From Phytoactinopolyspora halotolerans (lineage in GTDB: Bacteria; Actinomycetota; Actinomycetes; Jiangellales; Jiangellaceae), in assembly GCF_010550675.1 (NCBI RefSeq), contig NZ_JAAGOA010000002.1, positions 248,001 to 312,000 of the forward strand: a DNA stretch of 64,000 bases. Direction: 5' to 3'. The notes under the pieces are model-generated. The model saw nothing but the letters and a program-made list of their open reading frames with translations. It was not told the origin of the DNA and did no database searches. Positions 8,794 to 17,748 of this stretch are shown piece after piece. The first letter of the stretch is position 1. Every line of letters begins with the position of its first letter. A program made the position numbers and the translations under genes.

Positions 8794-9606
8794 TCAGCTC
8801 GGGCCATGGCTGTCCTCGGTGGCCTCGGCGAAGGCGACGATCGCGGCGGCCAGCACGCGCACCCGCGTCGCCAGCAGCCGGTCACCCGCGTCCGCCGAGG
8901 CTTCACGCGGGTCATCGGTGACACCGCCCACCCGGGCCCATTCGCCGTGGCGCTCGGCCACCAGGCCAGGATGCGGAGGCCGGTCGAACAGCGGCGGCGT
9001 CCCTTGCCGGTCCTCCCATCGGCGGGCGCGCACGAGTTCCGGATGAGCGGCGAGCATCAACGACGTCTCGAACCAGCCGGCGTGCCCCGGCACCCGTCGG
9101 CCGCCCTGACCGGCGTCGCGATCGGCGGCGCCGTCAGCGTCCCCGCCGACTCCGTCCCCGGCGTCGCGCACGTTCCAGTAATTACAGGCGCCGACGGCGA
9201 CATCAGCGCGCAACGCGGCCTCCTTGACCGCCAGCCGCATCGCCTCGTCGTTGCCGCCGTGGCCGTTGACGATCATCATCCGCCGAAAACCCACGCCGGC
9301 GAGGCTGTCGAGGATCTCGCCGAGCACGCTGACCAGCGTGGACGACGACAGCGTGACCGCCGCCGCGAACATGTGATGCGGGCTGAACCCGTACGGCAGA
9401 CTGGGCAGCAGGACGACGTCGGGGGCGGATGCGTTCAGCTCGCGCATCGCCCCGGCCACGACCGTCTCGGCGAGCAGCTGGTCGGTGCCGAGCGGAAGAT
9501 GACCGCCGTGCTGCTCCTGCGAGCCGATCGGGAGCAGCGCCAGCGAATTCGGCGCCGCCGCGCGCAGCTCCAGCCACGTGAGCTCGCTCAGCTGTCGTAC
9601 AGTCAT
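8794..9606 (-). CDS. Creatininase-family metal-dependent amidohydrolase
   Basis: 270-residue creatininase-family protein. GSQEQHGGHLPLGTD (residues 28-42) supplies the Glu/His/Asp metal ligands, VNGHGGND is the second metal-binding loop and HAGWFETS holds the further catalytic Glu. The family hydrolyses cyclic or linear amides (creatinine, formamides of biosynthetic intermediates). An acidic Asp/Gly-rich insertion (about residues 148-168) interrupts the usual core. GGGAG sits 7 nt before ATG 9606. It shares a 62 bp divergent promoter region with the ROK-like gene. Confidence 0.87.
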   Translation of the reverse strand: MTVRQLSELTWLELRAAAPNSLALLPIGSQEQHGGHLPLGTDQLLAETVVAGAMRELNASAPDVVLLPSLPYGFSPHHMFAAAVTLSSSTLVSVLGEILDSLAGVGFRRMMIVNGHGGNDEAMRLAVKEAALRADVAVGACNYWNVRDAGDGVGGDADGAADRDAGQGGRRVPGHAGWFETSLMLAAHPELVRARRWEDRQGTPPLFDRPPHPGLVAERHGEWARVGGVTDDPREASADAGDRLLATRVRVLAAAIVAFAEATEDSHGPS

Positions 9607-9668
9607 GCCCGTCTCCCTGCCTGGGTGCTCCGCCCGGTCCGGTTGTCTGCTGCGGAAGGACGGCTGCG

Positions 9669-10601
9669 ATGCACGACTCGCCGGTGGCGAACGACGGTCC
9701 CACCGCGCTGGGCGCGGTCGAGCTGCTTCCCGGGCTCGTGCGCGCCGCTGTGGTCGACGGCGACGGTGCCATCCGTCACCTGATCGAGCGCGAGTTCGAC
9801 ACGTCCGGGGATGTCGGCGCCGTCGAGGCCGTGATCTCCGACGTGATCCAGCAATGTTTCACCTTTCACCGCGTGCGCGGGATCGGTGTGGCAAGCCCGG
9901 GCTTGGTCGATACGACCTCCGGCGTCGTCGTGGAATCGCTGGACCTGCCCCAGTTGAACGGACTCTCGCTCGCGGCGCTGATCGCCGGGCAGGGCAGGGC
10001 GCCCGCGTTCGTGGAGCATCGGGCCCGGCTGCAGGCGCTGGGCGATCGCTGGTTCGGGCACGGCCGGGGCCGCCGCTCGTTCGCCTCGGTCAGCACCGGC
10101 GAGACGCTCGGCGTCGGGATCCTGTTCGAAGGCCAGATCATCGCTCCGCCGGGTGGCCGCAGCGGTGCGCACATGATCGTGGCCGCGCACGGTGAGGTCT
10201 GCACCTGCGGCAGCGCGGGCTGCTGGAAGACCGTCGCGACGACGGCCTGGCTGCGGCAGCAGGCCACCGGCGCAGGGATGGCCACTGCCGACGTCGCCGG
10301 CCTGGCGTCGCTCGCGGAGACGGGCGACGCTCCCGCCACCCGGCTGCTCAGCGGCTACGCGGACAACATCGCGCTGGGCCTGATCAACATCCAGCACCTG
10401 TTCGCCCCCGGGCGGTTCATCCTGCACGGCGACGCCCGATGGGCAGGCCGTGAGTTCTGCGACCGGATCGAGCGACGCCTCCTCGAGGTGACGTCCTGGA
10501 ACGTGGAGGCGGAACGCCCTCAGGTCGTCGTGGCCGACGTCGACGAGGACGCCTCCACGCTGCTCGGCGGGGCTGGCCTGGTGCTGACTCGGCTCGGCTG
10601 A
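9669..10601 (+). CDS. ROK-family protein, apparently catalytically degenerate
   Basis: 310-residue protein with the ROK (repressor/ORF/kinase) fold but no N-terminal helix-turn-helix. The zinc motif is recognisable (CTCGSAGCW, near residue 180) and the GAHM segment corresponds to the GHM zinc His. However, the N-terminal phosphate-binding DxGxT loop reads AVELLPG, and the NDAN catalytic motif reads HRAR (EHRARLQALGD), so the catalytic Asp is missing. I infer it is not a sugar kinase; it may be a sensor or regulator for the adjacent transport and catabolic genes. It ends 5 nt from the convergent transporter ATPase gene. Confidence 0.75.
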   Translation: MHDSPVANDGPTALGAVELLPGLVRAAVVDGDGAIRHLIEREFDTSGDVGAVEAVISDVIQQCFTFHRVRGIGVASPGLVDTTSGVVVESLDLPQLNGLSLAALIAGQGRAPAFVEHRARLQALGDRWFGHGRGRRSFASVSTGETLGVGILFEGQIIAPPGGRSGAHMIVAAHGEVCTCGSAGCWKTVATTAWLRQQATGAGMATADVAGLASLAETGDAPATRLLSGYADNIALGLINIQHLFAPGRFILHGDARWAGREFCDRIERRLLEVTSWNVEAERPQVVVADVDEDASTLLGGAGLVLTRLG

Positions 10602-10606
10602 TCGCA

Positions 10607-11473
10607 TCAGGCGTCCGTCTTCTCCGTCCGGTCACGGCGGGCACGCAGCCGGGACCGGGTCGGGTCGGGTTCCGGAACGGCGTCGATGAGCGCCCGCGTG
10701 TAGGCATGCGACGGCGCGCTGAACAGCTCGTGGGTGTCGGCGACCTCGACAAGACCGCCGTCCTTCATCACGGCCACGCGGTCGGCGATGCGGCTCACCA
10801 CGGCCAGGTTGTGCGAGACGAAGACGTAGGTCAGGCGCAGCTCTCGCTTCAGCTGCGCGAGCAGGTCCAGGACCTGTGCCTGTACCGAGACATCCAGGGC
10901 GCTGGTCGGCTCGTCGAGGACGACGATGCTGGGCTTGAGCACCAGCGCACGGGCGATCGAGATCCGCTGCCGCTGACCGCCGGAGAACTCGTGCGGGTAG
11001 CGGTGCGCCACGTCGGCATCGAGGCCGACCGCCTCCAGCAGCTCGCCGACCCTGGTCCGGCGGAGCCGCCGCCCGGAGCGGCCACGAGCCCGGGGCTCAT
11101 GGGTCACCAGCGGCTCGGCCACGATGTCCGCGACCCGCAGCCGGGGATTCATGCTGGAGTACGGGTCCTGGAAGACCACTTGCATCCGCCGGCGAAGCTC
11201 CTTGAGCTGCTGCGGCGTGCCGGCCGCGAGGTCGGCTCCGTCCACCCGGACCCGGCCGGACGTGGGCTTCAGCAGTCCGAGCAGAAGCCGGGTGAGGGTG
11301 GTCTTGCCCGATCCGGATTCGCCGACGACCGCCATGGTCTCGTTCGTCCGCACAGTCAGCGACACGTCGTCGACGGCGACCGTGGTGCGCCGCCCTCCCG
11401 CCGTGGTGAACTCCTTGCGCAGGTTCTCCAGTTCGATCGTCGCCGGCGTGGCGTCGTTTGTCGTCGTGCTCAT
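10607..11473 (-). CDS. Oligopeptide/dipeptide-type ABC importer ATPase (DppF-like)
   Basis: 288-residue ABC ATPase, last gene of the importer operon. Walker A GESGSGKTT, Q-loop VVFQDPYSSMNP, signature FSGGQRQR and Walker B VVLDEPTSALD are all intact; the C-terminal segment (HAYTRALIDAVP) is the oligopeptide-type extension. It overlaps the preceding ATPase gene by 4 bp. With its partner it forms the heterodimeric motor of a peptide- or opine-type importer. Confidence 0.92.
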   Translation of the reverse strand: MSTTTNDATPATIELENLRKEFTTAGGRRTTVAVDDVSLTVRTNETMAVVGESGSGKTTLTRLLLGLLKPTSGRVRVDGADLAAGTPQQLKELRRRMQVVFQDPYSSMNPRLRVADIVAEPLVTHEPRARGRSGRRLRRTRVGELLEAVGLDADVAHRYPHEFSGGQRQRISIARALVLKPSIVVLDEPTSALDVSVQAQVLDLLAQLKRELRLTYVFVSHNLAVVSRIADRVAVMKDGGLVEVADTHELFSAPSHAYTRALIDAVPEPDPTRSRLRARRDRTEKTDA

Positions 11474-12288
11474 CCGTCCACCTCCGTCGTGGCGGCCGGG
11501 GCCAGCCGGGGTGTGGCCGCATGCAGCCGCCGGGTGTAGTCGTGGCCAGGCGCGGCGAAGATCGGGCCGACGTCGCTCTCCTCCACCACCTCGCCGGACT
11601 TCATCACGGTGACCCGGTCGGCGACGTCGGCGACGACGCCGAAATCGTGCGTGATCAGCAGGATCGCCATGTGATGCCGCTGCTGGAGATCGACCAGGAG
11701 TTCCAGGATCTGTGCCTGGACAGTGACGTCGAGCGCGGTGGTCGGCTCGTCGGCGATGAGCAGCCGGGGGCGGGTCACCAGTGCCATGGCGATCATCACC
11801 CGCTGCCGGAGCCCACCGGAGAGCTCGTGCGGGTACTGGTCGGCCCGCTGCTCGGGCCTCGGCACTCCGGCCTCGGCCAGTGCCTCGATCACCGCCGGGC
11901 GCCCGTCGCGCCGGGACGTTCCTCGGTGCAGCCGGAGCGCCTCGCCGATCTGAATCCCCACCTTCTTAAGCGGGTTCAGGCTGGTCATCGGGTCCTGGAA
12001 GATCATGGCGATCTGGTCGCCGCGGACGCTGCGCAGGCCGCGTTGACCAAGGCTCAACAACTCTCGCCCGTCGAAGGTGATCGAGCCGGAGCGGTAGACG
12101 CACGGCGGGACGGGGTTGAGCTGCAGGATGGACAGCGCCGTCACGGTCTTGCCGCTGCCGGACTCGCCGACCACGGCCAGGGTCTCGCCCTCGGCGATGT
12201 CGAGGGAGACACCGCGGACCGCGTGCGCCGTCTGGTGTCCGAGCTCGAAGTCGACGGTCAGGTCTGAGATGCGCAGCAGTGGGGTCAT
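11470..12288 (-). CDS. Oligopeptide/dipeptide-type ABC importer ATPase (DppD-like)
   Basis: 272-residue ABC ATPase. Walker A GESGSGKTV, Q-loop MIFQDPMTSLNP, signature LSGGLRQR, Walker B LLIADEPTTALD and the C-terminal oligopeptide extension (HDYTRRLHAATP) are present. ATG 12288 overlaps the stop of the permease gene (ATGA), which identifies the start; the longer upstream frame is only the shadow of that permease. Partner of the DppF-like ATPase. Confidence 0.92.
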   Translation of the reverse strand: MTPLLRISDLTVDFELGHQTAHAVRGVSLDIAEGETLAVVGESGSGKTVTALSILQLNPVPPCVYRSGSITFDGRELLSLGQRGLRSVRGDQIAMIFQDPMTSLNPLKKVGIQIGEALRLHRGTSRRDGRPAVIEALAEAGVPRPEQRADQYPHELSGGLRQRVMIAMALVTRPRLLIADEPTTALDVTVQAQILELLVDLQQRHHMAILLITHDFGVVADVADRVTVMKSGEVVEESDVGPIFAAPGHDYTRRLHAATPRLAPAATTEVDG

Positions 12289-13202
12289 CCGCGGTAGGCC
12301 TTCGGGTCGGTGGCATCCCGGATGGCGTCTCCGGTGATGTTGATGGACAGCGACGTCAGCATCAGCGCGAGCCCGGGAAAGACGGCGATCCACCACGACG
12401 TGCCGAGGTAGAGCTGACCGTCGGCGAGCATGCTTCCCCAGGTGGGGACCGACGCCGGCACGCCGAGCCCAAGGAAGCTCAGCGCGCTCTCGGCCACGAT
12501 CACCGACGCCACCTGGAGCGTGCCGATGGTGGCGATCGGAGCCGTGACGTTGCGAAGCAGGTGCCGGGTGATGATGGTTCGGTCGCCGACGCCGATCGCA
12601 CGCGCCTCCGTGACGAACTCTCTGGTCTTCAGGCTGAGCACCTCGGATCGCACGACGCGTGCGTAGGCGACCCAGCCGGTGATGCCGAGGACGATGATGA
12701 CGATCCACAGGCCGTTGCCGAGGAACGCCACCACCGCCAGGGCGAGCAGGATGGACGGGAACGCGAGCTGGACGTCGGCCAGCCGCATCAGGATCCGGTC
12801 GGCCCAGCCGCCGTAGTAGCCGGCGACCAGCCCGACAGTGGCGCCGAGCACCCCGGCGAGCAGCGCGGCGCAGACACCGACGAGCAGTGAGACCCGGCTG
12901 CCGTAGATCAGCCGGCTCAGCACGTCCCGGCCCAGATGGTCGGTGCCGAGGAGGTGCGCGGCGCTGCCGTCGGCATCCCAGAACGGCGGCGCCAGCCGGC
13001 CGAGAAGATCCTGTGTCTGTGGGTCGTGCGGAGCGAGCATCGGTGCCAGCAGCGCGGCGATCACCACCAGCCCGAGGAAGCTCAGCGCCGCCATGCCCCA
13101 GCGGTTGCGCCGCAGTGCACGCCACGCGCTGTGGCCGGTGCGACGGGTCGTCGTCGTGCTGTCGCCGTCGGCGGTGGTGGTGATCGAGACGGTGGCCATC
13201 AC
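12285..13202 (-). CDS. Dipeptide-type ABC importer permease (DppC-like)
   Basis: 305-residue inner-membrane permease. After a cytoplasmic Thr/Arg-rich N-terminus and a first helix, the periplasmic loop contains HLLGTDHLGRDVLSR, diagnostic of DppC/OppC. The EAA coupling loop is EARAIGVGDRTIITRHLLRN. About six transmembrane helices. It overlaps the DppB-like gene and the DppD-like gene by 4 bp each. Confidence 0.92.
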   Translation of the reverse strand: MMATVSITTTADGDSTTTTRRTGHSAWRALRRNRWGMAALSFLGLVVIAALLAPMLAPHDPQTQDLLGRLAPPFWDADGSAAHLLGTDHLGRDVLSRLIYGSRVSLLVGVCAALLAGVLGATVGLVAGYYGGWADRILMRLADVQLAFPSILLALAVVAFLGNGLWIVIIVLGITGWVAYARVVRSEVLSLKTREFVTEARAIGVGDRTIITRHLLRNVTAPIATIGTLQVASVIVAESALSFLGLGVPASVPTWGSMLADGQLYLGTSWWIAVFPGLALMLTSLSINITGDAIRDATDPKAYRG

Positions 13203-14140
13203 TTCTCCAGCCGGACGCGGGGGTCGAGGGCGCTGTACGAGAGGTCGACCACGAGGTTGATGACGACGAAGATCGCGGCGAACAGCAGGATCGTGCCCTG
13301 CACGAGCGGAAGATCACGGTTCGAGATCGCCTCGACCGTCAGCCGCCCCAGCCCGGGCCAGCCGAACACCTGCTCGGTCAGGATGGCGCCGCCCAGCAGC
13401 GAGCCGGTCTCCAGGCCCACCACCGTGATCACCGGCAGCGAGGCATTGCGCAGCCCGTGCGAGAGTACGGCCCGCGTCGGGCCGTAACCCTTGGCCGTCG
13501 CGGTGCGCATGTAGTCCGAGGAGAGCACGTCGATCAGCGACGACCGCAGCAGCCGGGCGATCACCGCCACCGAGTAGACGGCGAGGGTCACCGCGGGCAG
13601 GACGAGGTTCTGCACCGATCCGTATCCGGCGGCCGGAAGCACCTGCAGCTGCACGGCGAAGATCAGGACCAGCAGGATGCCGACCCAGAACGCCGGCGTC
13701 GACTGGCCGATCAGGATCACCGTGATGATCCCCTTGTCGCCGGCCTTGCCACGGTGCATCGCGGAGAAGATGCCGGCGGGGACGGCGATGAGCAGCGCGA
13801 TCGCCATCGCCGTGACGGCCAGCAGCGCGGTGGCCGGGAGCCGGTCGGCGATCACTGAGCTCACCGGCTCGCCGTAGAAGATGGAGTCGCCCAGGTCGAG
13901 ACGTACCAGCCCGCCGAGATAGTCGAGGTACTGGACGATCAGCGGCTGGTCCAGGCCGAGCGTCGCGGCCATCTCATCGGACTGCTCCTGGGTGGCGTCC
14001 GGCGGCAGCAGCATCGCGAGCGGGTCACCGGAGATCCGCACCAGCAGGAAGGCGACGGTAGCGGCCAGGTAGAGGACGATCAGCGCGGAGAGGGTCTTGG
14101 ACCCGGCCGATCGGAGAACGGCGCGACGGCGGTCGGTCAT
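13199..14140 (-). CDS. Dipeptide-type ABC importer permease (DppB-like)
   Basis: 313-residue permease. The N-terminal half carries the DppB-like LVRISGDPLAMLLPPDAT segment and the membrane part carries an EAA loop (TATAKGYGPTRAVLSHGLRN). It ends with VDLSYSALDPRVRLEK, the usual DppB terminus. ATG 14140 overlaps the binding-protein stop by 4 bp. About six transmembrane helices; forms the channel with the DppC-like protein. Confidence 0.92.
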   Translation of the reverse strand: MTDRRRAVLRSAGSKTLSALIVLYLAATVAFLLVRISGDPLAMLLPPDATQEQSDEMAATLGLDQPLIVQYLDYLGGLVRLDLGDSIFYGEPVSSVIADRLPATALLAVTAMAIALLIAVPAGIFSAMHRGKAGDKGIITVILIGQSTPAFWVGILLVLIFAVQLQVLPAAGYGSVQNLVLPAVTLAVYSVAVIARLLRSSLIDVLSSDYMRTATAKGYGPTRAVLSHGLRNASLPVITVVGLETGSLLGGAILTEQVFGWPGLGRLTVEAISNRDLPLVQGTILLFAAIFVVINLVVDLSYSALDPRVRLEK

Positions 14141-15690
14141 GTCGTCACCTCCGCGCGCTCCATGGCGAGCGAGCCGGTGACGTTGGGCCGCCAGTGCACC
14201 CCCGAGGCGTGCACGAGGATGTTGTCGATCTGGTAGAGGAACACGAAGGGCGCCTCCTCCTTCAACAGCTTCTGCAGCTCGGAGAACGCCGCCAGCCGCG
14301 CCTCCGGGTCGACGGTCAGCTCTTCCCGGTCGATCAGCGCGTCGGCGGCATCGGACGTCCACCGGCTCTGCCGTCGGTCGCGACGGACGTTGGACTGGAC
14401 GTTGCTGGAGCCGTCCAGCGTCCAGCCGGTGCTCGCCGCCAGGTAGATCGGTCCTAGCGCGCGCCGGTTCTCCGACGTCAGGCGGGCGGAGTAGATGGCC
14501 GGGTCCAACAGGTCCACGCGCGCATCGACGCCGACCCGGGCGAGCAGGCCGGAGACGGCCTCGGCGACGAAGGCGTCGTTGTTGGAGGCTGTGAGGGTGG
14601 TGCTGAATCCGTCCGGGTGGCCGGCCTCGGCCAGCAGCGCGCGGGCGCGTTCCAGGTCCCGGGTGTAGGGCTCGATGGTCTCGTCGAAGCCGAACGACTC
14701 CCGGGGGATCATCGTCGGCACTTCCCGGGCGTGGCCGTTGAGCACCGCCTCGATGAGCTGGGGGACGTCGACGGCGTGGTTGAGGGCCTGCCGGACCCGC
14801 TTGTCGCTGAGCACGGGATCCTCGGTGTCGAGGGAGAGGTACGAGGTACGGATTCCCGGGTAGCTGTTGTTCTCGATGCCGTGGTAGCCCTCGAGCTGGA
14901 GCGCGGCGTCGGGCACCATCCCCGTGACCAGGTCGACCTCGTCGCTCTGCAGCGCGGCTAGTGCGGACGCCGCGTTCGGGATGGGCTTGAAGAATAGGAC
15001 GTCGACGGCGGGCGGGCCGGCCCAGTGGTCGGGGTTCGCCTTGAGCTCGGTCTCGACGGCGCGCTGCAGGCGGACGAATTGGAACGGGCCGGTCCCGACG
15101 GGTCGCTCGGCGAACTCGGCGTCGCCCACCTCGCCGATGTACCCGGGCGGCACCATGACGCCGCCGAACAGGGAGAGCTTGGCGGGAATGATCGGGTCCG
15201 GCTGGTCAGTGTTGATGTCGACGGTGTGATCGTCGACGACGGTCACTGAGACGACATACCGCAGTTCGACGATGGGTGACGCGGTCTCCGGGTTCAGCAA
15301 CCGTTCGATACTGAACTTGACCGTCTGCGCGTCGAACGGTTCGCCGTTGTGGAATGTCACCCCTTCGCGAAGCTTGAACCGCCAGGTGAGATCGTCAATC
15401 GGCTCCCAGTTGAGGGCGAGCCGGGGAACGAGTTCGTTGTTCTCGTCTCGGCCGGTCAACGTGTCGAAGATGTTGATCAGCACGTTCATCGAGGGCATGT
15501 CGCCCTGCTTCTGCGGGTCGAGAACGCGTGGGTCATCCGGCTGGGAGACCCGTAGTACGCGGGTGCCTGAGCCGCCCGCGTCGTCCGAGCCGCAGCCGCC
15601 CGCCAACGCCCCCAGCGCCGCGGCCGGTATGCAAGCGCCCATCAATCGCAGCGCAGACCGCCGCGACCAGCGTCGGGCATCCGGTGCCAT
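14137..15690 (-). CDS. Family 5 extracellular solute-binding lipoprotein (peptide/opine importer)
   Basis: 517-residue binding protein, first gene of the importer operon. The N-terminus has a twin-arginine-like motif (SRRSALRLMG) and a lipobox ending LAGGC near residue 33, so it is probably Tat-exported and lipid-anchored. Family 5 features include VTFHNGEPFDAQTVKFSIERLL and the LNHAVD segment. Substrates of the family range from peptides to nickel, sugars and opines. The adjacent MR-type enzyme, creatininase and beta-lactamase-like hydrolase suggest an amide or sugar-acid conjugate, but this is inference. Confidence 0.9.
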   Translation of the reverse strand: MAPDARRWSRRSALRLMGACIPAAALGALAGGCGSDDAGGSGTRVLRVSQPDDPRVLDPQKQGDMPSMNVLINIFDTLTGRDENNELVPRLALNWEPIDDLTWRFKLREGVTFHNGEPFDAQTVKFSIERLLNPETASPIVELRYVVSVTVVDDHTVDINTDQPDPIIPAKLSLFGGVMVPPGYIGEVGDAEFAERPVGTGPFQFVRLQRAVETELKANPDHWAGPPAVDVLFFKPIPNAASALAALQSDEVDLVTGMVPDAALQLEGYHGIENNSYPGIRTSYLSLDTEDPVLSDKRVRQALNHAVDVPQLIEAVLNGHAREVPTMIPRESFGFDETIEPYTRDLERARALLAEAGHPDGFSTTLTASNNDAFVAEAVSGLLARVGVDARVDLLDPAIYSARLTSENRRALGPIYLAASTGWTLDGSSNVQSNVRRDRRQSRWTSDAADALIDREELTVDPEARLAAFSELQKLLKEEAPFVFLYQIDNILVHASGVHWRPNVTGSLAMERAEVTT

Positions 15691-15748
15691 ATGTCACTCC
15701 ATGGATGTGAGGAGGAGCACTGCGAAGTTCTGCCACAGACTAAGGCTA

Positions 15749-15784
15749 TTCTGGAATAGATGTAAAGCTTTCCGTATTTCAGAA
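15749..15784. promoter_or_regulatory. Palindromic operator candidate between importer operon and IclR gene
   Basis: Inverted repeat TTCTGGAATA (15749-15758) and TATTTCAGAA (15775-15784), 9 of 10 positions complementary, with a 16 bp AT-rich spacer. It sits in the 106 bp divergent region between the binding-protein start (15690) and the IclR start (15797), where an IclR dimer of dimers would control both directions. Binding is inferred, not shown. Confidence 0.6.
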
Positions 15785-15796
15785 CGACGGCGTAAT

Positions 15797-16612
15797 ATGA
15801 GCGACATGGCACGATCCCCTGGCGAACCGGTGGCCGATACTGTTCCCATGACAGCGGAAGCGAAGGACACCGGCCTGGGGTCAGTCCACAAGGCCCTGAC
15901 CCTGGTGGCGGAACTTGCCACCGGGGCAGCCCCGCAGCGCCTGGGGGACCTTGCCGCTCGCTCCGGGATGACGAAGCCCACGGTTCATCGGCTGCTCAGG
16001 TCTCTGACGGCGGCCGGTTACGTGCGTGCGCTGGGCGGTGGGCTCTACACCGTCGGCCCAGCCCTGATCGGTGTCTCCGCGGCGACCGTCGGCGGTCTCA
16101 AGGAGCGTCCCTTGATCCAGCGCAGCCTGAACGAGTTGCGCACCCGCACCGGCCTCACCGCGTCGTACGCGATCCGGTGGGGCACGTCGGTGATCGTGAT
16201 CGACAACGTCGAGCCGGATCAGGCCTACCGGGTCTCGCCCCGTCTCGGTGTGCGCACTCCGCTGGCCGAGTGTGCGGCCGGCGTGGCCATGCTCGCTCTC
16301 GACCGACATCCGGGAAGCGACCGCGACGCCGCGCCGGCGGAGGCGGAGGCGGAGGCGGTCGAGCGTGCCCGGCGGCTGGGATACGCCTACGACGACGAGC
16401 CGCGCCAGGGCGTCCGGTCTGTCGCGTCGGGTGTGGCGCGCGCGGGCGATGAGACAGGGGCGCTGATCGTGACCGGTCTCGGGTTCAATCTCAACGCCGA
16501 GACGATCGAGGTCGTCGGGGCACTGCTCGCCGAGCAGGCAGCACTGCTTTCGGCCACGCTGCAGGCCGTTCTCCCGGCGGAGGGCCACGCCGGGAACGTG
16601 GGCATCGCATGA
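15797..16612 (+). CDS. IclR-family transcriptional regulator
   Basis: 271-residue regulator. The winged helix-turn-helix is at about residues 30-90 (LGDLAARSGMTKPTVHRLLR) and the IclR effector domain follows (AYRVSPRLGVRTPLAECAAG, near 140-155). ATG 15797 is chosen as the first good start after the operator; ATG 15806 and 15848 are possible and none has a strong ribosome site. It is divergent from the dipeptide-type importer and overlaps the beta-lactamase-like gene by 4 bp, so it probably controls both in response to the imported compound. Confidence 0.88.
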   Translation: MSDMARSPGEPVADTVPMTAEAKDTGLGSVHKALTLVAELATGAAPQRLGDLAARSGMTKPTVHRLLRSLTAAGYVRALGGGLYTVGPALIGVSAATVGGLKERPLIQRSLNELRTRTGLTASYAIRWGTSVIVIDNVEPDQAYRVSPRLGVRTPLAECAAGVAMLALDRHPGSDRDAAPAEAEAEAVERARRLGYAYDDEPRQGVRSVASGVARAGDETGALIVTGLGFNLNAETIEVVGALLAEQAALLSATLQAVLPAEGHAGNVGIA

Positions 16613-17676
16613 CCGTCACGACCCGAGGCTTCACGAGCATCGAGGAGCTGCTCGGTTGGGGCCGGGAACGGGAGGTGTACTCGGCGGCGGCATGGTCGGT
16701 CGGGACGGCCGAGCGCGAGCTGACGGGGGGCGCCGTCGGCACTCGTTCCTGGGGCGTCGCGCCGCTCACCCGCACCGACCTGTTCGACCTCGCCTCGGTC
16801 ACCAAGCCGCTGGTCGGAATCGTGATCATGGCGCTGCTGGAACGCGGTGTGCTGACGCTGAGCAGCACCGTGGGTGAGCTACTGCCGTCGTTCCAGGACA
16901 CCGACAAGAGCGATCTGACCGTGCGGGACCTGATGCTGCACACCTCCGGGGTTCCCGGCCAGGTGCCGATGTACCGGAGCCATCCGACCCGCGAGGCGAT
17001 GCTGGAGGGGCTGCGGATCCTGCCGCTGCGCCGTCGCCCCGGAGAAGCAGTCGAGTACACCTCACAGGGGTTCATCCTGCTCGGCCTGATGGCCGAGTCG
17101 GCGGCCGGAGTATCACTGAGCGCGCTGATGGACGAGTATGTCTCCGGCCCTCTCGGCTTGGAGTCGACGCGGTTCCGCCCCGGTGAGGAGGATCGGGATC
17201 GGTGCGTCGCCACCGAGGACTGCCGCTGGCGCGGGAGGGTCGTCGTAGGAGAGGTTCACGACGAGAACGCGGTGGTGCTCGGCGGAGTGACCGGGCATGC
17301 CGGCCTGTTCAGCAGCGTCGATGACATGGCTCGCCTGGGCCGCGCTCTGGTCGCCAACCTGGACCGACGAGTGCTTCTGCACCCCGTGACGTTCGCCACC
17401 ATGATCGAGAACCGGACCGCCGCGCTGGGCGAGGCACGCGGGCTGGCCTGGCAGGGGATCGATCCGGACGGTTCGCCCGTGGGTGACCTGCTGAGCCCGG
17501 AGGCGTTCGGTCACACCGGGTTCACCGGGACCAGCCTGTTCGTGGATCCGCGGCTGGGCCGGTATTTCGTGCTGCTCACCAATCGGGTTCACCCCTCGCG
17601 GGAACGCACCGGCATCCGGCACATCCGGCAGGTCTTCCACAACCTTGCCGCGACCACCCTCAACCCCACCCCATGA
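16609..17676 (+). CDS. Serine hydrolase of the beta-lactamase/penicillin-binding (class C) family
   Basis: 355-residue serine hydrolase. SxxK is ASVTK (Ser near residue 63), the YxS-type motif is YTSQG (near 150) and the third motif is GHTGFTGT (near 303) in place of KTG, as in esterase or amidase members. No signal peptide is visible, so it is probably cytoplasmic and acts on an imported ester or amide rather than on antibiotics. The ATG lies in the stop of the IclR gene (ATGA). Its stop codon lies inside the large inverted repeat that follows. Confidence 0.85.
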   Translation: MTVTTRGFTSIEELLGWGREREVYSAAAWSVGTAERELTGGAVGTRSWGVAPLTRTDLFDLASVTKPLVGIVIMALLERGVLTLSSTVGELLPSFQDTDKSDLTVRDLMLHTSGVPGQVPMYRSHPTREAMLEGLRILPLRRRPGEAVEYTSQGFILLGLMAESAAGVSLSALMDEYVSGPLGLESTRFRPGEEDRDRCVATEDCRWRGRVVVGEVHDENAVVLGGVTGHAGLFSSVDDMARLGRALVANLDRRVLLHPVTFATMIENRTAALGEARGLAWQGIDPDGSPVGDLLSPEAFGHTGFTGTSLFVDPRLGRYFVLLTNRVHPSRERTGIRHIRQVFHNLAATTLNPTP

Positions 17677-17725
17677 TCATGAACACTTCGCGTACATATA
17701 GCACGCGTAGTGTTCATGATCATGG
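17671..17725. terminator. Long inverted repeat between convergent genes
   Basis: Arms 17671-17692 and 17704-17725 pair at 21 of 22 positions around an 11-nt AT-rich loop. The core TGATCATGAACACT is itself partly palindromic. It overlaps the stop codon of the hydrolase gene and lies 24 nt before the stop of the convergent sugar-binding protein, so a bidirectional terminator is likely. There is no T-tract, which is usual in high-GC actinobacteria. Confidence 0.7.
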
Positions 17726-17748
17726 AGTGAGTTGCGGTCACGGGAGAG

